The notes beneath the pieces are model-generated. The model saw only the letters and a list, made by a program, of their open reading frames with translations. It was not told where the DNA came from and ran no database searches. The position numbers were made by a program, and so were the translations under genes. From Enchytraeus crypticus (taxonomy: Eukaryota > Annelida > Clitellata > Enchytraeida > Enchytraeidae), in contig CAJHZI010000409.1 of the NCBI GenBank assembly GCA_905160935.1, positions 124,001 through 188,000 of the forward strand: a stretch of 64,000 bases of DNA. Direction: 5' to 3'. Shown here piece after piece: positions 15,501 through 22,959 of this stretch; position 1 is the first letter of the stretch, and each line of letters starts with the position of its first letter.

Positions 15501-16807
15501 ACTGGCTCCAGCCTATAATAAGCCTATAAAATTTCTATTTCAACAGGTCGTGGCCGTGTTCAGCTTCATCAAGTACAAGCCGGTGGAGTACGGGGGTAAG
15601 TCCTACCCGGCCTGGGCGGAGTTTCTGGGCTGGTGCATGGCCCTAGCCTCCATCCTGCCCATAGTGGGCGTGGCTGTGTATGTGCTCGTCAGGGCTAAGG
15701 GCGATACCCTGCTGCAGGTGGGACATTATAACTTGATGATCAGTCATTTTTTTGTTTTTATAGTGACATGTGATGGGGACATCCCTGACATCATCCCGGT
15801 ATGAAGAAACGGACGATTAACCTTTATTATTATTATTATTATTATTTAATGATATTATTATTGGTGACATTGCCCTAAATCCACTGCTTTTGGCTCCAGC
15901 AGCGCCCGTCCCCACTTCATCTGTTATCGATCCACCAGGACGGTGATACCCCTGAACAGGCGTTGATGAGGCAGTTGTGAGAACTCTGTTGGGAGAACCG
16001 CATTTAGAAGTCAACAGCCCTGAAATATAGACAGCTGTTCCTAGAGAATTCTGGGATCTAGTTTCCGCTTGATTAGGGCTCTGATTCGTAAAACCCGATG
16101 AGCTCTGCCTCTCCGCCTCAGCCTGCCCTGAGGCCAACATCTGGTTCAGCCCTTGACCCTGGTGCTGTGGCCCTAGTGGGAGGGACGCCTGGGACGCAGA
16201 GGCCATTCTAGCCTCGAGTATCTCCCTTTTCTCGCTGAGGGTCAGCCCAGAAAACTCTTGTGGATCTATCTCAGGCTCTATGGACGCACTCGAGGAGGAG
16301 GAGGGAGGTATTGAGAAGCCGGGACGTAGGACGCATCTCTTCTCTTTCAGACGGGCTGTGTTCAACCCGTTGACGATCACCCTCGTGCTCACGTGCTGCC
16401 TCATTGCCCGCTTGTCACCAGTCAGCACCTGAGGCTGAGGCTGCGTGGACTGAACCCCAGGTTTGATTTGAGTTTTTGGGGGCACGGGTGGGGCACCTGT
16501 TTGGATTTGGCTTTCATTTTGGGTTGGAACAGATGAAGCCACAGATTGGATGGGGCTTAGATTCTGCATAGGTGCTGAAATGGCTGGTCTAAGGTTAAAT
16601 CCGGGTAGACTGATGGAGGTGTTTTCCATGTTTCTGGTTACGTCAGGACTAACAGCGTCCACATAGTAATCCTGAATCACACCGCGGCCGTCACCTAACA
16701 CGTCAGTGCTCTCATAGTCGAGGTTCGATTGTTCACCAGTTATGTGTTCATTCAACTCTTCCAATTCAGTGTCCTGCAACTCAACGGGCCCGCTTTCCGC
16801 AACGCTA

Positions 16808-16853
<46 letters not shown>

Positions 16854-17888
16854 TAACGTGTGATGCTCCGTTCTGATGTATAGTTTTATTCCTGTTAGTT
16901 TATGGAGACAAATTTAATCATATTAATGTTCTGTTGTTAACATTATCTTACTCAGAAATTTGTCTAGATGACTGATGGATTGACTGATTGATTATCTGGC
17001 TGATTGTTGGATTGTCTCATTAATTTTTATAGGTTGTCCGATTGTCTAATTGATTGACTGATTAATTGTCTGATTGATTGATAGGTTGTCTGAATGATTA
17101 GCAGGCTATCTGATAGGTTGTCTGATTGATTGTTTCCATGACTGATTGGTTGATTGATCGAAAGATTGCCTGATTGATTGATTGTACTGTTGGTATTGTC
17201 TATTTGTACATCTACAATGCTTATGTGTCTCTCTGCCACAAGATCTTCGATCTTGTAATTGTGTTGGTACTTACCTTGTCAAGCTAAAGACCCATCTCTT
17301 TCCGCCATAGGTCTAAATTTTGACCAGCTTTCCTTGGACCATAGACATGCACTATTTTGATCTCGCTTTCTCTTGTGATCTCTGCGTCTGTGTACTCAGT
17401 CGTCATCGTGTGGTGCTTTGGGGCCTGTTTGTGTAGAGTCTGCAAGAAACGTCCCTGACATTGTTTGATGGCGAGGAACCGGACATTAAATTCTTATTGA
17501 TTGATTGATTGGTTAACAGAAACTAAAGAATGCCACAACTTGTAAAATAGTCGAGCAGGACTCAATTATCGGTCGTTTGGACGGAGTCTTGCCTCTCTAT
17601 TCGATAACTAAAGACATCATCTTGGAAGAAGAAGCGCAATTGAATGAAGAACTGACTTCTATGATAGAAGAAAAAAATTGCAATATTTATGTGACACCCG
17701 AAACAAGAACGACCAGTGCCGCTATCAATGGCACTGGTGTCGCTATCAATGGCACTGGTGCCGTTATCAATGGCACTGGTGCCGTTATCAATGGCACTGG
17801 TACCGATATCAATGGCACTAGTACCGATATCAATGGCACTGGTACCGATATCAATGGCACTGGTGCCGATGATGTTGTGAAGCGATGA
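893..17888 (+). CDS. SLC6-family sodium-coupled transporter, gene A (14 exons)
   Basis: Predicted 769-aa, 12-helix plasma-membrane symporter for an amino-acid-like solute. Coding exons: 893-1268, 4086-4220, 5891-6052, 6910-7051, 7520-7658, 8097-8231, 9705-9808, 10411-10535, 11402-11514, 12457-12594, 13350-13449, 14643-14743, 15547-15717, 17520-17888. All junctions are GT-AG and the frame joins throughout. Exon 1 carries the TM1 signature [18 protein letters not shown] (near residues 109-126). TM1 has Gly where monoamine carriers have Asp, which argues against a monoamine substrate. The EL2 cysteines lie in [13 protein letters not shown], followed by NRS, NSS, NDS and NTS glycosylation sequons. 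TM6 reads [14 protein letters not shown], which looks most like glycine transporters. By eye against GAT1, the TM7 Na1 Asn is Ser407, the TM8 Na2 Asp is Gly475 and the TM6 chloride Ser is Ala375. The tail ends in a repeat-encoded stretch. The start is the first in-frame ATG and gives the same exon 1 length as gene B; ATG at 959 is an alternative. Substrate unknown. Confidence 0.93.
1373..1830. repeat. 24-bp minisatellite in intron 1 of gene A
   Basis: About 18 imperfect copies of a unit like CTACATTACGTCACTAGTAT. A short outlier block recurs at 2430-2525. The many TGACGTAA/TTACGTCA cores resemble CRE sites but come from the repeat unit. The open frames across it are repeat translations. Confidence 0.85.
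2570..2800. repeat. GATAGA/AATGATAGAGATA low-complexity block
   Basis: A purine-rich stretch (GATAGAGATAATAGAAAAATG type) switches to its reverse complement near 2720, so the block is partly self-complementary. It lies in intron 1 of gene A. Confidence 0.7.
2850..3005 (-). repeat. Diverged SINE-1 fragment
   Basis: It matches the reverse complement of SINE-1 around CCTGTCAGTGACGGG and GATTTGAACCC (the complement of the B box), followed by CTGATCCG. It is more diverged than other copies. Confidence 0.5.
3374..3573. repeat. (TA)n microsatellite, intron 1 of gene A
   Basis: Two long TA runs are separated by a short interrupted segment. The rest of intron 1 from 3005 to 4085 has no recognisable exon. 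Bases 3845-3990 resemble a dispersed repeat that recurs in reverse at 35590-35665 and 60480-60570 (shared phrase near CCTGGTTAAACTGGG). Confidence 0.85.
4273..4408. mobile_element. MITE-like 136-bp inverted repeat
   Basis: Terminal arms of about 37 bp begin CGGTTCACA and end TGTGAACCG with one mismatch (CATTGAAG versus CACTGAAG). A second inner inverted repeat (GAAATTTCAAATG / CATTTGAAATTTC) sits in the middle. There is no coding capacity. It lies in intron 2 of gene A; no clear target duplication is visible. Confidence 0.65.
4790..4940. repeat. (GA)n-rich microsatellite, intron 2
   Basis: Interrupted AGAGAG runs. The remainder of intron 2 (4941-5890) is AT-rich and shows nothing recognisable. 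Confidence 0.7.
6745..6838 (+). repeat. SINE-1 3' fragment, intron 3 of gene A
   Basis: Matches TCCTGGGCTCGCC ... GCGAGTGAGGAAACTG ... ATTAGCTTTATCAGC of the SINE-1 consensus. The tRNA-like half is missing. Confidence 0.55.
7256..7297. repeat. (GA)n microsatellite, intron 4
   Basis: Nearly pure AGAGAG run. It is followed by GATTGATT repeats (7375-7519) that run up to the 3' splice site of exon 5. Confidence 0.8.
7677..8035 (-). repeat. (CT)n tract and reversed SINE-3 pieces, intron 5
   Basis: The TCTCTC run at 7677-7745 is the reversed (GA)n tail of SINE-3. The next segment (near AGAGCCCTCCA at 7823) and 7935-8030 (GACCCGGACACGAC) match SINE-3 read in reverse. Confidence 0.55.
8370..8545 (+). 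repeat. SINE-3 copy, intron 6 of gene A
   Basis: Shares the phrases CACTGAAGAATGGACC, GCACGTGTTAAGAGGCGAC, GAAGGCAAAGG and CACCTCAGAAGTCAT with copies at 20725, 26130 and 32385. This copy lacks the (GA)n tail. Confidence 0.65.
8573..8712 (+). repeat. tRNA-derived SINE-1 copy
   Basis: A pol III A-box-like stretch (GTGGCGATGTCG) and B box (GGTTCAAATCC) are followed by the shared 3' part near CGCTTTCGAGTGAGGAAACTG. It is not a functional tRNA because no acceptor stem closes. Confidence 0.8.
8830..9575 (+). mobile_element. Internally deleted mariner/Tc1-type transposon with ~185-bp TIRs
   Basis: Both ends start CAGGGTGAGTAAAAAAATG and stay complementary for roughly 185-200 bp. The core (about 9055-9389) retains the C-terminal part of a transposase frame: FIDEK, then FQQNGAPAD and [14 protein letters not shown]. 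The spacing between the second and third acidic positions is 37 residues, as in the maT (DD37D) group. The second Asp is Asn (QQN), so it is catalytically dead, and the N-terminal half is missing. It sits in intron 6 of gene A. The TA target duplication is ambiguous. Confidence 0.85.
9108..9389 (+). pseudogene. Truncated mariner/maT-like transposase remnant
   Basis: About 93 codons from LPELFDDCH to [10 protein letters not shown], within the transposon. The family normally has about 340 residues. The helix-turn-helix DNA-binding part is absent and the second catalytic Asp is replaced by Asn. Confidence 0.8.
9809..10410. other. Intron 7 of gene A, nothing recognised
   Basis: AT-rich intron between exons 7 and 8 with no identifiable repeat or RNA. 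Confidence 0.5.
10536..11401. other. Intron 8 of gene A, nothing recognised
   Basis: AT-rich intron without recognisable elements apart from short A/T runs near 10970. Confidence 0.5.
11845..11910 (+). repeat. SINE-2 3' end, intron 9
   Basis: GACATCATCCTTTTATGAAG ... GGACGTTAAACCTTTATTATT matches the 3' block shared with 15775, 17450, 56530 and 59715. Confidence 0.6.
12310..12430 (+). repeat. SINE-1 copy abutting exon 10 of gene A
   Basis: Contains the B box GGTTCAAATCC and TGGCTTTCGAATGAGGAAAC. It ends about 27 nt before the 3' splice site of exon 10, so it probably overlaps the branch-point region. Confidence 0.75.
12589..12655 (+). repeat. Tandem copies of the exon 10 donor site (gene A)
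   Basis: The exon 10 end CTCAG|GTAGTGTACCG is followed by three more ~16-bp units: CTCAGGTACCGTACAG, CTTAGGTACTGTACCCC and TCAGGTACTGTATCTG. Each unit preserves an AG|GT junction, giving four potential 5' splice sites in a row. The first is used in my model because it joins in phase to exon 11 as in gene B. Confidence 0.75.
12970..13349 (+). repeat. Minisatellite built from the exon 11 acceptor (gene A intron 10)
   Basis: About 12 units of 20-31 bp of the type GTATGTATGTGATACAACTG + TATGTGTAGG. The real exon 11 begins TGTGTAG|GGCGGTATGTATGTGATACA, so many units carry a near copy of the 3' splice site and the first codons of exon 11. The array runs directly into the exon. Confidence 0.85.
13509..13640 (+). 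repeat. SINE-1 copy, intron 11
   Basis: Begins GGCTGGAGCCAGTGGC and ends AACATTAGC; the B box is damaged (GGGGAACATATTGG). A second partial copy follows at 13715-13790. Confidence 0.75.
13796..13851. repeat. Perfect 26-bp-arm hairpin
   Basis: Arms TTTTATTGTCTAGAAAGCAT... and its exact complement flank a 4-nt loop (AGCA). It lies in intron 11 of gene A. Confidence 0.9.
14330..14530 (+). repeat. Dispersed element ending in a hairpin
   Basis: Shared phrases GCACCGTTTTGG, CTTTTTTGCTCACCGG and CAATAGTGCTCG recur at 20030-20100, 22995-23115 and, in reverse, 27050-27130. This copy ends in an inverted repeat at 14453-14530 with arms ATGACTGTAGCACTCTAA / TTAGAGTGCTACAGTCAT. It is followed by a (ATGTT)n run. 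Confidence 0.65.
14812..14895 (+). repeat. SINE-1 3' fragment, intron 12
   Basis: Matches CCTGTCACTGACATCGC ... GACGTTAATATTAGC. The rest of intron 12 (14900-15375) shows nothing else. Confidence 0.65.
15378..15515 (-). repeat. Full SINE-1 copy, reversed
   Basis: Reverse complement of the consensus from CTGGTAAAGCTAATG to CACTGGCTCCAGCC. It ends about 30 nt before exon 13 of gene A. Confidence 0.85.
15775..15850 (+). repeat. SINE-2 3' end with (ATT)n tail
   Basis: GACATCATCCCGGTATGAAG ... CCTTTATTATTATT. On the minus strand its (AAT)n tail and stop codon terminate the 15817-16779 open frame. Confidence 0.65.
15817..16779 (-). CDS. Unassigned coding-like antisense frame inside gene A intron 13
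   Basis: 320 codons open on the minus strand, GC-rich and high-complexity in an AT-rich intron, rich in Pro, Ser and Gln, with no domain I recognise and no obvious membrane segment. A stop lies just upstream and the first true ATG is at about residue 51, so it looks like an internal or last exon rather than a whole gene. An AG at TTGCAG (just before codon GAC, 16776) would give a phase-0 acceptor compatible with exon 13 of gene B, making an alternative last exon of B possible. However, B has its own homologous last exon at 21011-21262. The final poly-Asn comes from a SINE-2 tail, and (ATT)n arrays lie on both sides, so a captured fragment or mobile-element cargo is also possible. Confidence 0.45.
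   Translation of the reverse strand: MQDTELEELNEHITGEQSNLDYESTDVLGDGRGVIQDYYVDAVSPDVTRNMENTSISLPGFNLRPAISAPMQNLSPIQSVASSVPTQNESQIQTGAPPVPPKTQIKPGVQSTQPQPQVLTGDKRAMRQHVSTRVIVNGLNTARLKEKRCVLRPGFSIPPSSSSSASIEPEIDPQEFSGLTLSEKREILEARMASASQASLPLGPQHQGQGLNQMLASGQAEAERQSSSGFTNQSPNQAETRSQNSLGTAVYISGLLTSKCGSPNRVLTTASSTPVQGYHRPGGSITDEVGTGAAGAKSSGFRAMSPIIISLNNNNNNNKG
16807..16855. repeat. (ATT)n microsatellite
   Basis: About 15 ATT units immediately upstream (minus sense) of the antisense frame. GATTGATT-type repeats follow from 16965 to 17190. Confidence 0.9.
17290..17515 (+). repeat. SINE-2 copy just before exon 14 of gene A
   Basis: Aligns by eye with 48090-48320: CAGTCGTCATCGTGTGGTG versus CAGTCGTCATCACGTGATG, then GACATTG...GGCGAGGAACCGGACATTAAA. 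It ends in GATTGATT, next to the exon 14 acceptor. Confidence 0.6.
17707..17875 (+). repeat. 21-bp coding minisatellite in gene A C-terminus
   Basis: Eight units of ATCAATGGCACTGGT + two variable codons encode INGTG(A/T/V)(V/D/A) repeats in the predicted cytoplasmic tail. The unit length is a multiple of three, so copy-number change keeps the frame. Gene B lacks it. The NGT sequons should not be glycosylated on the cytoplasmic side. Confidence 0.9.
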
Positions 17889-18580
17889 TGAGAGTACAGA
17901 CAAATTTAGTTCTAAATTTTTTGTAATTTTTTTCTTACAATGTACGAACTGTTTCTTAGAAGATTCTAAGAAGATTTTGCAGAGAATATAATGAAAGTCA
18001 GACCACTTGTAACAAGCTGCGAGATGGTAACTTAACTCGCACAGCACTGTTTGCAAACCAATGTCTTTTTACGACCTTCCCCCTAGACACTCAAAGTATT
18101 GCTGTCGATAGCATGTCGATGTCGTTACTGCATGCTATCTGGTAAAATTAACATTTATCGATATAATTTATCTATTTTTTTTAATAGAAATAGCAATTTT
18201 ACTACTTTTTTTCTTTCTCTCTCTGTCTCACTCTTTCTTTCTGTCTCTCACTCTTTCTTTCTCTCTCTCCCTCTCTATATCTATCTATTTTTTCAATATA
18301 TATATCTATCGCTCTCTCCTATCTATCTCTCTATATCTCTATCTTTTTCTCTTTCACTCTCTCTCTCTCTCTCTCATGTTTGACTTTGGGTTCCTCGTAA
18401 AGTCGATTCCTCAGACGGACCTCCAAGATCAAACGATTCATAAGCAGACTCTACCAGTAGAACGGCTGAGTGGGTTGAGACTTTGCTTGATGAGCCTCAA
18501 GCCGCAGTTAGAATCTCAGCGAAAGGTTATGAGAGGTGATATCCAAAATTATAATTATATCCTTGTATCTGTTGGTATAT
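17889..18580. other. 3' flank of gene A
   Basis: The 3' UTR and downstream sequence; I cannot place a poly(A) site. A TTTCTCTCTC-rich tract lies at 18205-18380. Confidence 0.4.
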
Positions 18581-18725
18581 ACCCTAGTATCTGTGGGTAT
18601 ATACCCTAGTATCTGTGGGTATATATCCTAGTATATGTGGGTATATATCCTAGTATATGTGGGTTATATATCCTAGTATCTGTGGGTAGGGGCCTATACA
18701 TGTACAGTACATCCTAGTATCTGTG
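18580..18725. repeat. ~25-bp minisatellite
   Basis: Five to six copies of CCTAGTATCTGTGGGTATAT. The sequence from 18726 to 19640 has nothing recognisable. Confidence 0.8.
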
Positions 18726-19649
18726 AAATTAATGATATGGCATCGAAGCATGAAGTGTAATAAGATGTCATGGAAGCTAGCTAAAGCGGGTAAAGATAAG
18801 ACCACTGTGATTTATAAGGGCTAATCTCGTGAGCCAGACTGACTCAAATGAGTTCTACTAAGACATGATACTCTAAGAATACTTTTAGTTTAGCAAACTG
18901 CGATTGATAGAGAAAACTTGCAAGTGCCTTCATGCAGTTATCGAAACTATTAGAGCAAATATATAGACAATTCTTAGCCAATCTTTGGCTTTGGAAAGAC
19001 TGGTTTTAAATTGTACTGAATCGGGCCAGATATGACAATTGAATTTATTGATTAGATAAATATTCTCTGTATTACTCTTTTCGTCTATTTATATTTCAAC
19101 GACTTTGCACGTGAACTCGGATTATGTTTGGTAGAACGTCGTGTTATGGTTAAAAACCTATTTGAGATGTACAATGGATTTTTAAGTACAATGGATTTCC
19201 AAGAACAGAAAAGAAGAATTGAGCTTTGTAATGAGGGAGTTTTAGGAAATATTTTATCTTTTCATTGTCTTCACAATGCTCTCTAGTTGCACCGATGTAG
19301 TCCTTCCAATTATCTATATTTACTTAGAGTCAATGTCACAGTGACATAGCATAGAAATAGCATAACTTGGGCACGTCATTTTATAGTTTGTCTATTTGTT
19401 TTGCTTATTTTTGCGTACTGCGATAAGAATGTTCGACAAGTATGTGTAAAATAGATAACCCGTTACATCTGATCAAGGTAACGGTGAGGAAGGCAACAGA
19501 AAATCACTTCAGAAATAATGAATTGTTTTGAAAGGAGGCCTCTCTTTGGTTGGGCACTTGTAACCGACTCAAAGGTGTCGATATAACAATACTACAGGTG
19601 TAATATATGTAAATATAATATGCTATAATTATGACCAACTTCTCTTTGG

Positions 19650-19790
19650 CTGGAGCCAGTGGCGAAGTCGGTTAGGTATTCTACCGCGGATCAGAAGGTG
19701 CGGGTTCAAATCCTGGGCTCGCCCGTCACAGACATCGCTTTCGAGTGAGGAAACTGACGTTAACCTTAGCTTTAGTTTTAGCTTTAATAA
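19650..19790 (+). repeat. SINE-1 copy between genes A and B
   Basis: GGCTGGAGCCAGTGGCGAAG, B box GGTTCAAATCC and a 3' AGCTTTAGTTTTAGCTTTAA duplication. Confidence 0.8.
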
Positions 19791-20029
19791 AATTGATAAC
19801 ACATTGCATTGAAATTGAACTTTAAATAATGATTTATAATCCATAAATTTGTGTCAAGAATCTGCCAATAAGCAGAGCACAGATATGTACTTGGTTTTAC
19901 TTGTTGTGCTCAGATTTCTTTCTGCCTATCAGTTTGTCTTCAGACGTTTCGCTGAGTCAGCTGTTCGATAGGCATTCAGCTATACATAGCATTTTAACAT
20001 ACCCATCGAGGTCATCTTTGAACTATTTT

Positions 20030-20218
20030 TCTGGATTTTGTAATCTGCACCGTTTTGGACCTTCTTTTTGCTCACCGGCCTGGATTTGTCTCAATAGTGC
20101 ATTAGTAAAAAAGGCTGGTAAAGCTAATGATGTTAACGTCAGTTTCCTCACTCGAAAGCGGTGTCTGTGACGGGCGAGCCCAGGATTTGAACCCCGCACA
20201 TACTGATGTCCATGATCC
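20030..20218. repeat. Dispersed element joined to a reversed SINE-1
   Basis: 20030-20105 carries the GCACCGTTTTGGACC element. 20110-20218 is SINE-1 reversed and truncated at CATACTGATG. Confidence 0.7.
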
Positions 20219-20724
20219 GATTACATTTACATGTAAATATATGTATCAGATGTCAACATAAACAAACCCATTGTTAACATGCAACAAAATATGTTTTCAA
20301 TTACCGAACTGATCTATTGGATCCAAATACTCGCTTCAGCTACAAACCGAAACCAATATAAATTAATAACTAAAAAACAATAATCCCATGACATCATTAC
20401 ATAAAGCTCTATGGACATACGTGCTCGTGTTGTGTTCGTGACACGGAAGATTATGAATATTTAACTGCACGTGGTGTAAGCAGAGACTACACAAGAATTT
20501 AGCAAGACAACTGAAAACCACCTCAGCATCCATTTTATAAATCTTTGAGCTACATAAGGTATGGATTAGGTACAGATTAGGCATAGTCTGTGTGAAGGGA
20601 CTAAATGATGATCTATAGAGTATTTAGTCAGACTTTGAATATGAAACTTGAACCTGCTATGTAGCATAACACTAGACACACAGAGAGATCATTACACGAA
20701 GAGTTATATGTACATATATTCTTG
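20219..20724. other. Intergenic, nothing recognised
   Basis: AT-rich sequence without supported features. Confidence 0.4.
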
Positions 20725-21000
20725 TAGTGTCTGGTACACTGAAGAATACGCTAACCATAAAATGCACGTGTCGGACGAGGCGACCGAGCTAGAACTGGGA
20801 AGGCAACGGTAAACCACCTCATGAGTCATATCATTCCCAAGCTATAGACTACATTAACAAGAAGATGAGACTTAGATTTTTGTGAAGTTACAAACTTGTT
20901 GATCAATGGAGTGCTCTCTATGGACCGTAAGAGCAGACACCAAGTAAAAATGTGTACCTTGGACTTGTCACTTACAAGAACACTAAATAAAGAAGAGAAA
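20725..21000 (+). repeat. SINE-3 copy
   Basis: About 275 bp: GTACACTGAAGAATACG, GCACGTGTCGGACGAGGCGAC, GGTAAACCACCTCATGAGTC, GGAGTGCTCTCTATGG and a 3' AGAAGAGAAATG. It ends next to the gene B stop codon. Confidence 0.75.
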
Positions 21001-21010
21001 TGAGCTAGTA

Positions 21011-21864
21011 TTATAAAGTAACAACTTTGTCTATGTATGCCTCAACTGGTTTTCGACAGAGTCCGTTTAACTTCGAGCATGAATTAAATGTAAATCTATG
21101 ATCCACTTCATTCCACTCATCATTCATCAACATCTTCTCTTCATCGAAGTAGCGAACTCCGGGTTTAGTTTTCGTGTGACAAGATAAGGAACCTTCACCC
21201 CGTCCAGTCATATCATCATCTTCTTCTTCAGAGAATCTCGACGTGGTTGAGTTCTTTAGCTTCTACTCCAACAAAAAACACGCATTATAGTGAAATGATC
21301 AACTATACTGATATCTATCACTTTTCCATACAACAGGTTTAAATCATTAGGCAATTTATTCCATTTCCGTGTAATCAGTCCAGTGAATGTCCGAGATTTT
21401 AATCTCAGATCAGCGAGGCTGGGATTCGAACCCACGAGGGCTCACTTCATCTCAGGATCTGTCATTTAAAACTTCATGACGTTACCCCTGCGCTATTAAG
21501 ACATCCAATAGAATAATAAAACAGAGGCAGAGTATAATAACAGAAACATACAATATGGTAATGGGTTATTAGCCAGGACTACAGACAAGCATTAGAAATT
21601 TAAAAGGACTTATTATAATTATAAAATAAAACATTGTCAAAATATACTAACGTTAAAATTGGTGTGTATACAGAATAAACTACGGTAGAGTTAACCTAAT
21701 GAATGAGTTAATGGAAGGAAAAAGGAAAAATAGGTAGAGGCAGGCCGAGATTAGGTATGTTAAATGATTTAAAGACCCACTCATATCTGGACATGAAGAG
21801 GAAAGCGGAAGACAGAGAAGAGTGAATGCGTTATATACCATGGACCTGCCAGTAGGAAGTGCAC

Positions 21865-21912
<48 letters not shown>

Positions 21913-22903
21913 AACTGCATTGAATGATTTGGTTCTCTCGTTCTCAAATATCCTCAAGGGAACAACTCGAACATTATATCATCATTTTTATATCTTAATT
22001 ATAGGTTCTCTAGTATCAAATGAAGCTAAGTTTTTTCATAGGTTTTTTAGTACCATTATTTGTTCGATAATTCTAGAATATCGAGAAAAGATTAACCATT
22101 TATAAATAACAGATCCATAAAAGCTACAACATTAAATTGTTCTGCTTCGAGTGCTCGGCAGGCAAGAACAATTAATTAATTAATTAATTAGTCAATCAAT
22201 CAATCAAATAATAAATAAATCAACCAATAATTCTATCAATCAATCTATCGACCAATCAAACAACCAAACAACCAATCGATCGATCGCTCAAAATCAATCA
22301 ATAAAGCAATCACCAAGCAGTAAAATCAATCAATTATCAAGTTCTAATGTCCCACCTGTAGCAGGGTATCGCCCTTAGTCCTGACGAGCACATACACAGC
22401 CACGCCCACTATAGGCAGGATGGAGGCTAGGGCCATGCACCAGCCCAGAAACTCCGCCCAGGCCGGGTAGGACTTACCTCCGTACTCCACCGGCTTGTAC
22501 TTGATGAAGCTGAACACTGCTATGATCTGTCGTTAATACATTCAATCTCATGTAATTGATATTTTGATATATTACTGTGTTAGCTGGAGCCAGTGGCGAA
22601 GTCGGTAAGATACTCGACCACGGATCAGTGTGTGCGGGGTTCAAATCCTGGGCTCGCCCGTGACTGACATCGCTTTCGAGTGAGGAAACTGACGTTAACA
22701 TTAGCTTTACCAGCTTTTGCTTTTTACTTTTTATTTAATTCAGTAATTACTGTTTAAGGGCCCATATTGAACTTGAACCTGATAGAAAAATAAAAATATG
22801 TCAAAATTACGCCTTAGTCACGTGAATCAAGTGAGATGCTGAGGAAGTCGACGGAAATCTATGAAACTGAAAATTTATCGTTAGGTGGTAATAATATAGA
22901 TTA

Positions 22904-22959
<56 letters not shown>

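Noticed and set aside
15817-16779. Antisense frame as the regular last exon of gene B
   Set aside because: Gene B already has a last exon at 21011-21262 that starts KLKNSTT, homologous to KLKNATT in gene A; the antisense frame is kept only as a possible alternative exon.
17562-18056. 164-codon minus-strand frame opposite gene A exon 14
   Set aside because: It is the antisense shadow of the coding minisatellite and adjoining exon.
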